Assembly (NCBI GenBank): GCA_030652995.1
Contig: JAUSAG010000036.1
Coordinates: 76,349 to 140,348, forward strand
Direction: 5' to 3'
Source of the DNA: Methylotenera sp.
Lineage (GTDB): Bacteria; Pseudomonadota; Gammaproteobacteria; Burkholderiales; Methylophilaceae
DNA: 64,000 nt
Shown in pieces: positions 16,651 through 26,574 of this stretch. Below the pieces are notes generated by a model. That model saw nothing but the letters and a program-made list of their open reading frames with translations. It had not been told where the DNA came from and did not search any database. The translations under genes and the position numbers were made by a program. Positions within the stretch are counted from its first letter, which is position 1. Every line of letters starts with the position of its first letter.

Positions 16651-19600
16651 TTAAACGACACTCACTTTACTCCACTTACTTAGCCTGCCCATCACTAATG
16701 AATACGCCGCTGGCACCACGACTAATGTGAGTAGCGTGGATGAAATCATGCCGCCTATAATAGCAACAGATAATGGTTTGTTGGTTTCACTGCCCGCACC
16801 TAATCCTAATGCTGCAGGAAGTAGCGCTAAAATAATAGTTAGCGAGGTCATTACCACCGGGCGCACCCTGATCGGACAGGCTTCTTTCAGAGCATCGTCA
16901 ATATTGGCGCCCTTTTCTATTAGTTGGTTGGTTAAATCTACCAGCAAAATCGAGTTTTTCGCGACCAGACCTATCAGCAGTACCAAGCCAATCATGGAGT
17001 ACATGTTGAGGCTGTCACCTGTAATCAATAGGGCAATGAGCCCGCCAATAATGGCAAGCGGCTGTGCGAGCATAATGATGAAGGGCTGGATAAATGAGTT
17101 GAATTGGCTGGCTAATACCATGTACAGCAAAGTGAAGGCCAGTAAAAGTACAAACTTGATATTGGTGAAAGTTTTGCCAAATTCTTCAGCTTGGCCTGTG
17201 AGTTTGAGCGTGTAATCTGGGGGCACGATTTTGCTGGCGATTTCTTTCACTAAATCGACAGCTTCACCTAATGGCATGCTGGGGTTGGCGTAAAAATTAG
17301 CCGCATATTGCAAATCGTACCGACCAATCACCGCTGGGCCTAGCGCCTGTTTGAAACTGGCGACCGCATCTAGGCGAATTAAATCACCAGTAGCGTTACG
17401 CAGGTAAATTTTGCTTAAATCGGCAACGTTGCTCAAATCGCCTTCGGTGGCCTTCAGGCGAATGTCGTAGCGCTGACCATCACCTGAGGCTTCATTATAT
17501 TTGGCAACATTGATGCCACCAGCATATAGGCTAACAGCTGTGGCGATATCTGCGGCATTTAGACCTAAACTTGCTGCCGTTGCGCGGTCTATTTGCATGT
17601 TGAGCTGTGGTAAATCCAGCTGAACATCTAAATCGACTTTGCCCATATCAGCATTGTTGCTCAGTGCCTGTTGAAGCAATTGTGAGATGCGACCGATTTC
17701 TTGCAGGTTGGCACCGGTTAAGTTGAACTGTAGCTTCTCCGAACGTTGACCACGCACGACCGATGGCGGTGCCGCGAGTGCACGTATGCCAGGTATTTTA
17801 TCCAGCTCTGTTTTGAGTTCTTTGATCAGCGTTTTTTGGCTCTTGTTACGCGCTTCTTTTGGTTTTAAGCGCACATTGACATTGCCCTGATTGACTTGCC
17901 CGCGTGAACCCGCTCCTATCGTAGAAAAGTAGCTATCAACTTCATCTATATGGCTCGCTACGGCGGCTTCTACCAGCTTTAAGCGTGAGTCGGTGTAGTC
18001 TAAGGTTGATCCTAAAGGTGTGTTAATCCTGATACTAAAGCTACTTTCGTCGGTTTCTGGTACAAAGTCTTTTTCAACATATTTAAGGGTGTAAAAGCCA
18101 GAGAACCCAACAAAAATCAGCGTAGATAACAGTACCAAGCCGCGATGATTAAGCGTGGCGTAAAGCAACTTTTTATACACATTATCGATGCCGGTAAGCA
18201 TGCGTCCAAGCATGCGGTAAATTGCATTTTTATTGTGGGTGACACCGAGGTAGCGCGAGCACAACATGGGTGTAAGTGTGAGCGAAACAAACAAAGAAAC
18301 GAGCACCCCAAACGTGACCACTACCGCAAATGATTTGAAAAATTTACCAATAATGCCATCCATAAAAATCACAGGTGCAAATATACATACCAGTGCCGCT
18401 GATGAAGCCATTACGGCAAATACTACTTCGTTACTGCCCTTAATCGTGGCGCGTTTGCGGAATGCGGCAACAGCTCGCGGGTTTCTTAGATCAGTATCGC
18501 TCAAACCGGTGCCGGTTTCACCTTCCATGTGGCGTAATATACTTTCGCGCACCACAATGGCGTCATCCACCACCACGCCAATCAGTAACAGCAGTGCTAA
18601 CATGGTCATGCTGTTAAAGGTATAACCAGCAAAGTACATGACAGCGATGGCACCCAGCAATGAGACTGGAATCTCAAGACAAACCATTAAGGTTGAGCTG
18701 AAAGAGCGCATAAAAATCAACACGATTAGCGCAGCAAACAAGGTGCCTTCAACTAGATGCTCTTTGAGCGAGGCGACTAATTGGTTAATAAAAATAGAGT
18801 CGTTGCTGGAAATTTCAAGCGTTAGGCCAGGCGCTAGGTTAGGGCGTATGTCATTTTCCAGCCTGCGTTCTACTTCTTTAATAATGGCGACAGTGTTGGC
18901 ATTTGCGATTTTAATCATGCCCAAACCCACGGTTGGTTTGCCGTTGTAGCGTGCAATTTGGCGATTATCGCTAATACCATCTTCAATCATGGCAATATCT
19001 TTCAGGCGAATAGACGCACCAGATTTTGTGGTGACAATTAGCTCTGCCAGCTCTTTGACGGTGTGAAACTCCATATCCAGCTTTAATAACTGCTCTGCCT
19101 GTGCGCTCACTAAAAATCCACCGGGCAGTTGTATATGCTCACGGTTAAACGCAGTAATTAAATCACTTGTGGTCAGCTTGTAGGCAGCCATGCGCTCTGG
19201 CAGAACATTGACGCGAATCATACGGTCACGGCGTCCGCCTATGGTTACTTCTCCTACGCCGTTGATGGTTTCAAACTTTTTCTTGAGTACATTGTTCGCA
19301 TATAAATTAAGCTGCTGTATGGTGCGGTCGCCACTCAAGGCTAGCCATATTACAGCCGAGGCGTTGGTGTCGACTTTTTGTATGATGGGAGGATCTGTGT
19401 CTGCAGGCAGTCGGCGCAGTACCTGATTTACTTTGGCTTGCACTTCGTTGTAAGCCGCATCAATGTTTTTATCCAGCGAAAAAGTGATACTCACGCTAGA
19501 AAAACCGGGGGAGGAGGAGGATTGAATGTGCTCAATACCCGGTGTAGTATTGATAGCGGATTCAATGACGCGGGTAATGCTGGTGTCGATTACATCAGGA

Positions 19601-19764
19601 TTGGCGCCACGTAATGTGGTGTTAACCATGATGATCGGAAAATCAATTGCTGGGATGCGATCAACGCCGATGCGCTGGTATGAAATAATACCGAACAAAA
19701 CAATCACCCCTGACAACATCCAGGTAAGCACGTGACGTTTGATAGAGAATTCAGGCAGGGTCAT
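16651..19764 (-). CDS. RND efflux pump inner-membrane protein (HAE1 family)
   Basis: A 1037-residue proton-driven multidrug exporter of the MdtC/AcrB type. It begins LPEFSIKRHVLTWMLSGVIVLFG, has two large periplasmic loops and 12 membrane segments. The proton-relay segment VVDDAIVVRESI lies in the fourth membrane region, and duplicated C-terminal segments include LVAKNSILLVD. It lies 34 bases downstream of the adaptor gene on the same strand. No outer-membrane TolC gene is present here, so an exit duct from elsewhere would be used. The substrate cannot be told from sequence. Confidence 0.92.
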   Translation of the reverse strand: MTLPEFSIKRHVLTWMLSGVIVLFGIISYQRIGVDRIPAIDFPIIMVNTTLRGANPDVIDTSITRVIESAINTTPGIEHIQSSSSPGFSSVSITFSLDKNIDAAYNEVQAKVNQVLRRLPADTDPPIIQKVDTNASAVIWLALSGDRTIQQLNLYANNVLKKKFETINGVGEVTIGGRRDRMIRVNVLPERMAAYKLTTSDLITAFNREHIQLPGGFLVSAQAEQLLKLDMEFHTVKELAELIVTTKSGASIRLKDIAMIEDGISDNRQIARYNGKPTVGLGMIKIANANTVAIIKEVERRLENDIRPNLAPGLTLEISSNDSIFINQLVASLKEHLVEGTLFAALIVLIFMRSFSSTLMVCLEIPVSLLGAIAVMYFAGYTFNSMTMLALLLLIGVVVDDAIVVRESILRHMEGETGTGLSDTDLRNPRAVAAFRKRATIKGSNEVVFAVMASSAALVCIFAPVIFMDGIIGKFFKSFAVVVTFGVLVSLFVSLTLTPMLCSRYLGVTHNKNAIYRMLGRMLTGIDNVYKKLLYATLNHRGLVLLSTLIFVGFSGFYTLKYVEKDFVPETDESSFSIRINTPLGSTLDYTDSRLKLVEAAVASHIDEVDSYFSTIGAGSRGQVNQGNVNVRLKPKEARNKSQKTLIKELKTELDKIPGIRALAAPPSVVRGQRSEKLQFNLTGANLQEIGRISQLLQQALSNNADMGKVDLDVQLDLPQLNMQIDRATAASLGLNAADIATAVSLYAGGINVAKYNEASGDGQRYDIRLKATEGDLSNVADLSKIYLRNATGDLIRLDAVASFKQALGPAVIGRYDLQYAANFYANPSMPLGEAVDLVKEIASKIVPPDYTLKLTGQAEEFGKTFTNIKFVLLLAFTLLYMVLASQFNSFIQPFIIMLAQPLAIIGGLIALLITGDSLNMYSMIGLVLLIGLVAKNSILLVDLTNQLIEKGANIDDALKEACPIRVRPVVMTSLTIILALLPAALGLGAGSETNKPLSVAIIGGMISSTLLTLVVVPAAYSLVMGRLSKWSKVSVV

Positions 19765-19798
19765 TGTGTTGCGTTCTTTTATTATTATTGAATGGAGA

Positions 19799-20899
19799 TT
19801 ATTGTGTCAGCGTATCTGAGGCGATTTTTACTGGGGTGTTATTGGTTAAAAAACCTGCGCCATCAGACGCAATCGTATCGTTTGCATTGAGCCCATTAAT
19901 AATTTCAACTAATCCATTTTGACGCACGCCAGTTGTTACAATCACTTGATGCGCAGTGTCGCCTTTAACTACATACACCACCTCACCTGCAGGTCGCAAC
20001 ACCACACTTTGCTCTGGCACCATCATGGCGTTGGGTCGCTCGCCTAAAATCACAGTACCGGTCACGCTAGCGCCAGCTTGCCAATCTGGTTGATCTGTCA
20101 CATCTGCAATCACATCAACGCTACGGTTGCTTTCTGTAATCATGGATTTCAGTTCCCGAACCACCGTTTCAACCACTTGCGTGCTGGTAGGTGTGCTTAA
20201 CCGAATTTTTAAACCGGATTTAAGTTGCGCGCTGATACGCTCCGGAAAAGGAATATGCGCACGCAAGCGTTTATTTGAAATAATTTGCACAATTGGGTCA
20301 CCTATTTTTACAAACTCACCAGTATCGACAATCTTTTTCTCAACCACACCGCTGGTAGGTGCAAATACTTTTGTTTTACTGCTGCTGTGGTTGATGCTAC
20401 TCACGCGCGCTTTAGCACCAGTGAGCTGTACTTTAAGTACATTTTGTTGGGCTAAGTCGTTATCTACTACATTTTGTGAGATAAATTTTTTGTTCACCAA
20501 AGTTTGGTTACGTGCGACGGTTTTAGCTTGGTTGTCTAATAAAGCCTCAATGCGCGCAACCTCAGCTTGAGCCTCATTACGCTGCAAGCCAAAATCCGTC
20601 GCATCTAAAGTTGCAATAAGTTCGCCTTGTTTAACTGTTTGACCAGGGCTTACATGTACTTTAATGACGCGTGCAGCGATCTCTGCCGCGATAGTGGGGT
20701 CAATTAAGCCTTCAAGTGAACCAATGGCTTCTTCGGTGATTTCAATTGATTTACTTTGCGCTTTGGTGACGCTGATTAAGGTTGGTTTTTGGTCTTGTTT
20801 ATTCTGAACAGATTTGCCAGTTGACTGATCCTCGGCACCACAAGCCGTTAGTAGGCTTAGCAGTAATGAGATGAAAACAGATTGCGTGATTTTATGCAT
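19799..20899 (-). CDS. RND efflux periplasmic adaptor lipoprotein
   Basis: A 366-residue membrane-fusion protein that links the RND pump to an outer-membrane channel. A lipoprotein signal ends at LLTAC (cysteine at residue 20). Then come a lipoyl-like half (PGQTVKQGELIATLD), a helical hairpin (about 105-150), the second lipoyl half (VFAPTSGVVEKKIVDTGEFV) and beta-barrel domains. It is first in a two-gene operon with the pump. Confidence 0.9.
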   Translation of the reverse strand: MHKITQSVFISLLLSLLTACGAEDQSTGKSVQNKQDQKPTLISVTKAQSKSIEITEEAIGSLEGLIDPTIAAEIAARVIKVHVSPGQTVKQGELIATLDATDFGLQRNEAQAEVARIEALLDNQAKTVARNQTLVNKKFISQNVVDNDLAQQNVLKVQLTGAKARVSSINHSSSKTKVFAPTSGVVEKKIVDTGEFVKIGDPIVQIISNKRLRAHIPFPERISAQLKSGLKIRLSTPTSTQVVETVVRELKSMITESNRSVDVIADVTDQPDWQAGASVTGTVILGERPNAMMVPEQSVVLRPAGEVVYVVKGDTAHQVIVTTGVRQNGLVEIINGLNANDTIASDGAGFLTNNTPVKIASDTLTQ

Positions 20900-20954
20900 A
20901 ATTTAAGAGTCTGACAGTCGTTAATTTTTATTCAATATTTTAGTTAATAATGCT

Positions 20955-21515
20955 TTATTTGAGTTCACTTGCAATTGCTTGCCAATTAAAAAACGGACCA
21001 GGATCAGTTTTACGTCCCGGAGCAATATCTGAATGCCCTACTATAGCCTGTATTGGATAGGCGTCACTAATGCCCGCTATCAATTTTTTTAGTGTTTGAT
21101 ATTGCGCGGGTTCAAACGATTCAAAGTCCGAACCTTCTAACTCAATTCCGACTGAGAAATCATTACAACGTTCACGTCCTTGCCAATTTGATGCACCTGC
21201 ATGCCAAGCGCGCTCGAGACATGAAACAAATTGTATCAGCGCACCGTCGCGCCGAATTAAAAAGTGGGATGAAACTTTTTGCGTATAAATTTTAGCGTAA
21301 TAAGAGTGTTCAGTGGGGTTGAGCTGGTTGGTAAAGAGCTCAATAATGCCGTTGCCACCATATTGGCTGGGAGGCAAGCTGATGTTGTGAATCACAATTA
21401 AGCAAATTTCAGCCAGTGGGCGGGCATCAAAATTTGGCGAGGCGATCCACTCTGCGTCATGAGCAAAGCCAGTTTCATTGATAAGGTGAGTTTCCATAAC
21501 TACGATTTTAGGCAT
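20955..21515 (-). CDS. ampD: 1,6-anhydro-N-acetylmuramyl-L-alanine amidase AmpD
   Basis: A 186-residue cytoplasmic zinc amidase that trims recycled muropeptides. Zinc ligands fit H43 (LIVIHNISLP), H161 (IVGHSDIAPG) and D171 (KTDPGPFF). The length equals that of E. coli AmpD (183) and no signal peptide is present, which separates it from AmiD and phage lysozymes. Two starts are possible, ATG 21515 and ATG 21497; neither has a clear ribosome site. No ampR or ampC is nearby, so a role in recycling is more likely than in beta-lactamase control. Confidence 0.92.
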   Translation of the reverse strand: MPKIVVMETHLINETGFAHDAEWIASPNFDARPLAEICLIVIHNISLPPSQYGGNGIIELFTNQLNPTEHSYYAKIYTQKVSSHFLIRRDGALIQFVSCLERAWHAGASNWQGRERCNDFSVGIELEGSDFESFEPAQYQTLKKLIAGISDAYPIQAIVGHSDIAPGRKTDPGPFFNWQAIASELK

Positions 21516-21578
21516 ATTTGAGTATAAAATGCCAACATTACGAAATTTATACAGTATTTATTTTAAGGAATAGATTAA

Positions 21579-22583
21579 ATGGTCTTTTCAGAGTTGCTAG
21601 CGATGCTGATTTTGATTTTAATCGCAGCAGAAGTATTCACCAATGCGCTGGAGCATCTGGGCGAGAAATTGGGGATATCTGAAGGTGTCACCGGTTCGCT
21701 ATTTGCCGCAGTCGGCACGGCATTACCTGAAACCATGGTGCCAGTGCTGGCGTTGCTGGCTGGCACGCAAAATGTGACCACTAATGAAGAAATTGGTGTG
21801 GGTGCCATTTTAGGCGCACCTTTGATGCTAGCCACACTTTCTACTTGCTTGATGGCAATTTCAGTGTGGAAGCGTCGCGGGTCACAAGGCCATTTACGCC
21901 CTGAAAAAACTGGGCTTAAACGCGATTTAAATTTCTTTATAGTAGCCTTCTCTTTTGCTACGCTCGCGATGTTTATTCCGCATACGCAAGCTGCCGTGCG
22001 CGCTACGCTTGGTTTTGGCATGGTGATGATTTACTTTGTTTACGTAATGCTCACTTTGCGCGCCTCTAAAGCCTTGGTGGGTGACGGCCATGCTACAGAA
22101 TCTGATGGCACTATGTTTTTATGCAAGCTAGGTTTGCCAAATAATACAGCGGTTATTGTGATTCAATTATTGTTGGGTTTAGGTTTACTGGTAGCCGGCG
22201 CTAAAGGCTTTATTCATGGCGTAGAATCGGCAGCTCAAATACTGGGTATTTCGGCATTATTGCTGTCATTGTTGATTATTCCGATTGCGACTGAGTTGCC
22301 AGAAAAAGTTAATAGCATTTTATGGATACGCAAAGGTAAAGATACGCTAGCCTTTGGCAATATTACTGGTGCTATGGTATTTCAGGGTACGTTGTTACCC
22401 GCTATCGGCATTATGCTCACGCCATGGGTCCCGCGCATGGAAGTGCTGGCAGGCGTGATTGTCACCTTGGTTGCCGCTATTTGGCTAAGGGTAGTGGCTG
22501 AGCGCGAAGGTGGTATTCGTGTATGGCATTTGGGCTTTAATGGTTTGTTATATGTGACGTATTTGGCGATTGTGCTTTTATAA
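21579..22583 (+). CDS. Sodium/calcium exchanger family membrane protein
   Basis: A 334-residue protein with about 10 membrane segments and the two inverted alpha repeats of the CaCA superfamily. Alpha-1 is GVTGSLFAAVGTALPETMVP (about residues 37-56) and alpha-2 is LLLSLLIIPIATELPEKVNS (about 222-241), each with the acidic residue after the proline-containing turn. An A-rich leader with AAGGAA precedes the ATG. It stands alone. The ion it moves cannot be read from sequence; calcium/proton or sodium exchange is the family role. Confidence 0.8.
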   Translation: MVFSELLAMLILILIAAEVFTNALEHLGEKLGISEGVTGSLFAAVGTALPETMVPVLALLAGTQNVTTNEEIGVGAILGAPLMLATLSTCLMAISVWKRRGSQGHLRPEKTGLKRDLNFFIVAFSFATLAMFIPHTQAAVRATLGFGMVMIYFVYVMLTLRASKALVGDGHATESDGTMFLCKLGLPNNTAVIVIQLLLGLGLLVAGAKGFIHGVESAAQILGISALLLSLLIIPIATELPEKVNSILWIRKGKDTLAFGNITGAMVFQGTLLPAIGIMLTPWVPRMEVLAGVIVTLVAAIWLRVVAEREGGIRVWHLGFNGLLYVTYLAIVLL

Positions 22584-22638
22584 ATCGTGGTGGATTCGTT
22601 TTGCACTGAACCCCCCATGATTGACCACTAAAAATTAG

Positions 22639-22656
22639 AAGGCGTCTGGTCGCCTT
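22639..22656 (+). terminator. Terminator after the exchanger gene
   Basis: AAGGCG (22639-22644) and CGCCTT (22651-22656) form a 6-bp stem with a 6-nt loop, followed by TATTCTC. It lies 56 bases past the exchanger stop and just before the decayed EAL gene. The T tail is weak. Confidence 0.45.
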
Positions 22657-22662
22657 TATTCT

Positions 22663-23040
22663 CAACGTTACCTCCATCTGCTCGCAAAACGTTGAAAATA
22701 CTATTTTAGTTGTGAATATGTTGGCTGAAATAGGGGGCAAGTTTTCGCTGGACGATTTTGGTACAGGTTCTTCTTTACTGCAATATCTTAAGCGGCTACC
22801 GCTATTCCAGTTAAAAATAGATCAGTCATTTATACGCGACATTTCTATTGATAGTAGTGATCTCGTTATTGATAGTACGATTATTGCTATGGCTAACAAG
22901 CTAGACCTGACCGTGATTGTTGAAGGCGTTGAAACAGATGAGTAGCGGCGAGTGCTCTTAAAATGCGGCTGCAATGAATTTCAAGCTATTATTTTAGTAA
23001 ACCATTACCGGTTAATGAGTTAGAAGCGCTCATAAAAAAG
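22663..23040 (+). pseudogene. Decayed EAL-domain (c-di-GMP phosphodiesterase) remnant
   Basis: The frame from about 22663 reads as the middle of an EAL domain: NVENTILVVNMLAEIGGK, FSLDDFGTGSS, QYLKRLPLFQLKIDQSFI, then VIVEGVETDE. The open stretch stops at TAG 22943-22945, in place of a glutamine codon in the family. The reading continues as RRVLLKCGCNEFQ, then one base is missing near 22985, after which YYFSKPLPVNELEALIKK resumes in the next frame. The EAL motif itself and the N-terminal half are gone. It is therefore a dead fragment of a larger signalling gene. Confidence 0.88.
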
Positions 23041-23161
23041 CCTGAGGTAGGTTGGTCTTTCTCGATTTGTAATATCTGTAAATCGGTCTAACCCAATTCG
23101 TGAAGATAAACGGCTTTCAGTTTGGCTGGTGCTCGCACAAAACCAATGTAGCTTACTCATC

Positions 23162-23181
23162 GTTTAACTTGCAAGTTAAAC
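23162..23181. repeat. Perfect 20-bp palindrome next to pilR
   Basis: A perfect palindrome reading GTTTAACTTG and its complement lies 9 bases beyond the pilR stop codon. Its core CTTGCAAG recurs immediately beside it at 23182-23189. No T run follows on the minus strand. It may be a 3'-end structure or a protein-binding site. Confidence 0.5.
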
Positions 23182-23190
23182 CTTGCAAGA

Positions 23191-24585
23191 TTATTCTGAA
23201 ACATTATCTTCTTCTAATATTGACTCATCCTCTTTAGCAAGACCAAGTTTAGCGAGGCGGTAACGTAAAGTCCGGAAGGTAACCCCTAGTAATTTTGCCG
23301 CAGCTGTTTTGTTATTATTAGTTTTGTCTAGGGCCTGAATAATCGCTTTTTTCTCAATCTCTTCAAGATAATCCGTCAGGTTAAGTTCGGACGTTTTATC
23401 CGAATCAAACAAAGCGGGTTCCCGTGCTTTTGCAGTTGCATTGCCTTCAATCTGTAAGTCTTCAACGATAATGGTTTTGCCGTCACATAAGGCAAGTGCA
23501 CGTTCGAGCATGTTTTCAAGCTCACGCACATTGCCTGGAAATTTTAATGTAGATAGGTAAGTCTGCGCTTGCGGATTGATCAGCGGTAAGTCAATATTTT
23601 GGCTTGTACACAATTTTGATAATAATAGATTTGCCAGCAATGGAATATCTACTGGGCGGTCACGCAGAGCCGGCATTTTAAGTTGAATCACATTGAGACG
23701 ATAATATAGGTCTTGCCTAAACTGCCCTGCATCCATCATTTCAGATAAGTTTTTATGTGTGGCACTAATAATGCGAACATCCACAGCCTCTTCAGCGGTG
23801 CCGCCTACCATGCGTACTTTTTTTTCTTGAATGGCGCGCAATAACTTTACTTGCATGGCCAGTGGTAAGTCAGCAACTTCATCCAAAAATAGTGTACCGC
23901 CATTGGCGGCCTGAAATAAACCTTCTTTGTCTTGGTTGGCGCCTGTAAATGCGCCTTTTTTATAGCCGAAAAATTCACTTTCCATCAGGTTTTCAGGGAT
24001 TGCACCACAGTTAACTGCAATAAAATCACCGTCACCGCGTGAGCTATTTTGATGAATAAGCTTTGCTGCTAACTCTTTGCCGCTACCCGATTCGCCGCTG
24101 ATATAAACAGGCGCTTGGCTACGCGCCAGCTTTGCGATCATCGCGCGCACTGATTTAATGGGGTCGGAGTCACCAATCATTTCCAGTGTGTTCAGGGTGT
24201 CAGTATTGGCTTGTGTCGAAAGTTTGACCGCAAACTCGATGACGGGGCGAAGTTGTTTGAGCGAGATTGGCTTGCTTAAATAGTCAAACGCCCCCGCTTT
24301 AAGCGCTGAAACAGCATTATCTGCGCTAGCGTGTGCGGTGATGACGGCAACTGGTAAGCCAGCATGATGTTCGCCGATGTAATTCACTAAATCCAGCCCA
24401 GTTCCATCAGGCATTTGCATGTCTGTCAGGCAAAGTGCATAGGTGCGATGTTTAAGTAACGCCTTGGCTTCGGCTACACCGCTTGCACCGTAAGTTTCTA
24501 TGCCCATGCGATCGAGCGTCATGACCAGCAGTTCTCGAATATCAGTTTCGTCATCAACGATTAAACAGCTTAATTTTTGATTCAT
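23191..24585 (-). CDS. pilR: Sigma-54-dependent response regulator PilR
   Basis: A 464-residue NtrC-family activator. The receiver holds D11-D12, phospho-acceptor D55 (LTDMQMPDG) and lysine in LSKPISL. The AAA+ domain carries the Walker A SGESGSGKE, the sigma-54 contact loop GAFTGA and Walker B in FLDEVADLP. The C-terminal Fis-type helix-turn-helix is KTAAAKLLGVTFRTLRYRLAKLG. Together with PilS it would activate type IV pilin transcription. It lies 13 bases downstream of pilS. The pilin gene is not in the window. Confidence 0.9.
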   Translation of the reverse strand: MNQKLSCLIVDDETDIRELLVMTLDRMGIETYGASGVAEAKALLKHRTYALCLTDMQMPDGTGLDLVNYIGEHHAGLPVAVITAHASADNAVSALKAGAFDYLSKPISLKQLRPVIEFAVKLSTQANTDTLNTLEMIGDSDPIKSVRAMIAKLARSQAPVYISGESGSGKELAAKLIHQNSSRGDGDFIAVNCGAIPENLMESEFFGYKKGAFTGANQDKEGLFQAANGGTLFLDEVADLPLAMQVKLLRAIQEKKVRMVGGTAEEAVDVRIISATHKNLSEMMDAGQFRQDLYYRLNVIQLKMPALRDRPVDIPLLANLLLSKLCTSQNIDLPLINPQAQTYLSTLKFPGNVRELENMLERALALCDGKTIIVEDLQIEGNATAKAREPALFDSDKTSELNLTDYLEEIEKKAIIQALDKTNNNKTAAAKLLGVTFRTLRYRLAKLGLAKEDESILEEDNVSE

Positions 24586-24598
24586 GTGAGATGCTGCC

Positions 24599-26224
24599 CT
24601 ATGAGTGATCGCTTGTTAACTGCAGAATAAACGCGCTGCCTTGTTCTTGCGCGTGGTGGCGTAAAAACGCGCCGTTGGCCTCTGCTAGCTCACGAGAGAT
24701 ATAAAGCCCTAGTCCATTGCCTGTTGCTTTAGTGGTATAAAATGGCTCGAATAACTTGCTACGATTTTGCTCCGCTACACCATCGCCATCATCGCTAATT
24801 TCCAAATTCAAGCCGGCATTACCTACTTCTACACAGCGTAAATTTAGGCTATGTTCTTGTTTACGGCTATGCTCCCAACCATTTTTACATACATTCCATA
24901 AAATTTGTGTGAGATGACGCTGGTCGAAAGTAATGGTTTGTTCTTGCGTAAAAAGTGTGAGTTTAAAATTTGATGTAGGTACTTTTTCAACTGCACAAAA
25001 TTGGTGATAAAAATCAGTCAAAAATGGATTAAGGGCAATTTTTTCTTGGTGTGTGCGATCACGCCTATTAAGCTCAAGGACATCTTTGATAATTTGGTCA
25101 ATTCGCCCAATGTTGTCGGCAATGATTTGCAACATGCGCATATTGGGTACGCTAATATTTTCTTCTTCTTGCAATAATTGATTAGCATGACTAATGGCGC
25201 TTAAGGGGTTGCGAATTTCATGGGCGATATTGGCTGTTAACCGACCTAGTGCCGCTAGCTTGGTCTGTTGTGCCGCAGATTGTATTTGGCTCCAATCTTG
25301 AATGAAAATGACGGCTCCAAGTTGGCGGTTGTAATGATTGATTGGCTCAAATCTCAGTTTCAATTCTCGATTATTTACTGAGATTATTGAGTTTTTCATG
25401 GCGTTTTCATCGTTGACCCAATCCGAAAATGCCCTTGCAATTTCTGGCATACTTTCGTCAAGCCGCAACGGTTGGTGACTATTCTTTGTTAAAGATAGCA
25501 ATGTGTTGGCTTGGGTATTATGGTGGCGAATATTAGCATTGTGATCCACAACCATCACGCCGTCTTGCATCTCTTGTGTAATCAGTGCGTTTACTTGCTC
25601 TAGGTTTTCAAGATCCACCCCCCGCGCCGATGCAAGCGCCTCACTTTGCAGCATGCGTTTAGCTAGGATATAAGCCAGCCATGCAGTGGCAAAACAGCCT
25701 AAGCTCAGCATTACCGGTTGAGAGTAAGATGACGCCGATAGACCCCACTTAGTGATCTGATAGCTTTGTTCCAGCAGTAACCCGATGGTGGCAACCGCCG
25801 CATAAAATAAGGATAAACGACCATTGCTAACCAAACTTGCAGTCACGATAGTGATGATGAGCAAAAGCCCTAATCCACTTTGAATCCCGCCGGCGGCATA
25901 CATCATTAGGATAACAAAAATAATGTCAATGACGATTTGTAGGGGGTGGAAGTAGGTAAGGGCTTTTGATTTGAAGGGTGAGATTGCAAGTAGCGTGAAG
26001 CTAAAAAGTCCGTAGGCTAATGATAAGCTAAAAAACAGGGGCGCATTTTCGCTATCTAGCCAATTGGATTTTTCCACATAAAAATAAAAAGATATAAAAA
26101 CTAAACTTAAAATAAAGCGGAAAATATTGATAATGCGGATAGCACGCGCTTGCAGCGATAAATCATTTTGCATTGCAACAAGCGGATTAAAGCTAATCTC
26201 TAAAGGCAATTTAATAAAACTCAT
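24599..26224 (-). CDS. pilS: Sensor histidine kinase PilS
   Basis: A 541-residue kinase with six membrane segments in its first 190 residues, a PAS-like region (about 215-320), a phosphoacceptor helix with NIAHEIRNPLSAISHANQLL (H near 336) and an ATPase domain with DDGDGV and GNGLGLYISRELAEANG. The six-segment sensor and the adjacent pilR identify PilS, which reads pilin levels in the membrane in Pseudomonas. Its start overlaps the stop of the upstream small gene by 4 bases. Confidence 0.88.
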   Translation of the reverse strand: MSFIKLPLEISFNPLVAMQNDLSLQARAIRIINIFRFILSLVFISFYFYVEKSNWLDSENAPLFFSLSLAYGLFSFTLLAISPFKSKALTYFHPLQIVIDIIFVILMMYAAGGIQSGLGLLLIITIVTASLVSNGRLSLFYAAVATIGLLLEQSYQITKWGLSASSYSQPVMLSLGCFATAWLAYILAKRMLQSEALASARGVDLENLEQVNALITQEMQDGVMVVDHNANIRHHNTQANTLLSLTKNSHQPLRLDESMPEIARAFSDWVNDENAMKNSIISVNNRELKLRFEPINHYNRQLGAVIFIQDWSQIQSAAQQTKLAALGRLTANIAHEIRNPLSAISHANQLLQEEENISVPNMRMLQIIADNIGRIDQIIKDVLELNRRDRTHQEKIALNPFLTDFYHQFCAVEKVPTSNFKLTLFTQEQTITFDQRHLTQILWNVCKNGWEHSRKQEHSLNLRCVEVGNAGLNLEISDDGDGVAEQNRSKLFEPFYTTKATGNGLGLYISRELAEANGAFLRHHAQEQGSAFILQLTSDHS

Positions 26225-26448
26225 GAATTTGGAATGTGTGCTTTACTGCAGTAAAAATTACTGTTGACTAAAAAAGCTTCTGATCTGGGCAAATGTACCT
26301 TGCAAGTTGCGCATTGCACCATGTTTTCAGCCTCAGTGTCACTAGGCGCAGGCGTGTTGGATGGTTGCGAGTTTGATTTATTCACCATGCGTTTTAAGAC
26401 ATAAATCGCAAGCCAGATAACTAGGCCCAATAAAACAAATTTTGTCAT
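26221..26448 (-). CDS. PP0621 family small membrane protein
   Basis: A 75-residue protein with one N-terminal membrane segment (about residues 4-18), a polar linker rich in Ser and Pro, and a C-terminal pair of cysteine motifs: MVQCATCKVHLPRSEAF near residue 50 and FYCSKAH near 68. This is the pattern of the PP0621 family, whose function is unknown; the CxxC and CxxxH would suit a zinc knuckle. It precedes pilS with a 4-base overlap, a common arrangement in betaproteobacteria. Confidence 0.75.
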   Translation of the reverse strand: MTKFVLLGLVIWLAIYVLKRMVNKSNSQPSNTPAPSDTEAENMVQCATCKVHLPRSEAFLVNSNFYCSKAHIPNS

Positions 26449-26574
26449 AAAAGCTACTCGTTGTGTTGATTGATTAGATTGTAACCAAGCTTAAAGCTTA
26501 GTGCAAAATATAAACCTGATATACTTCAAGCTTGCGCTGTTTAAACCTATTTATTAGTAATATCATCCATATAA

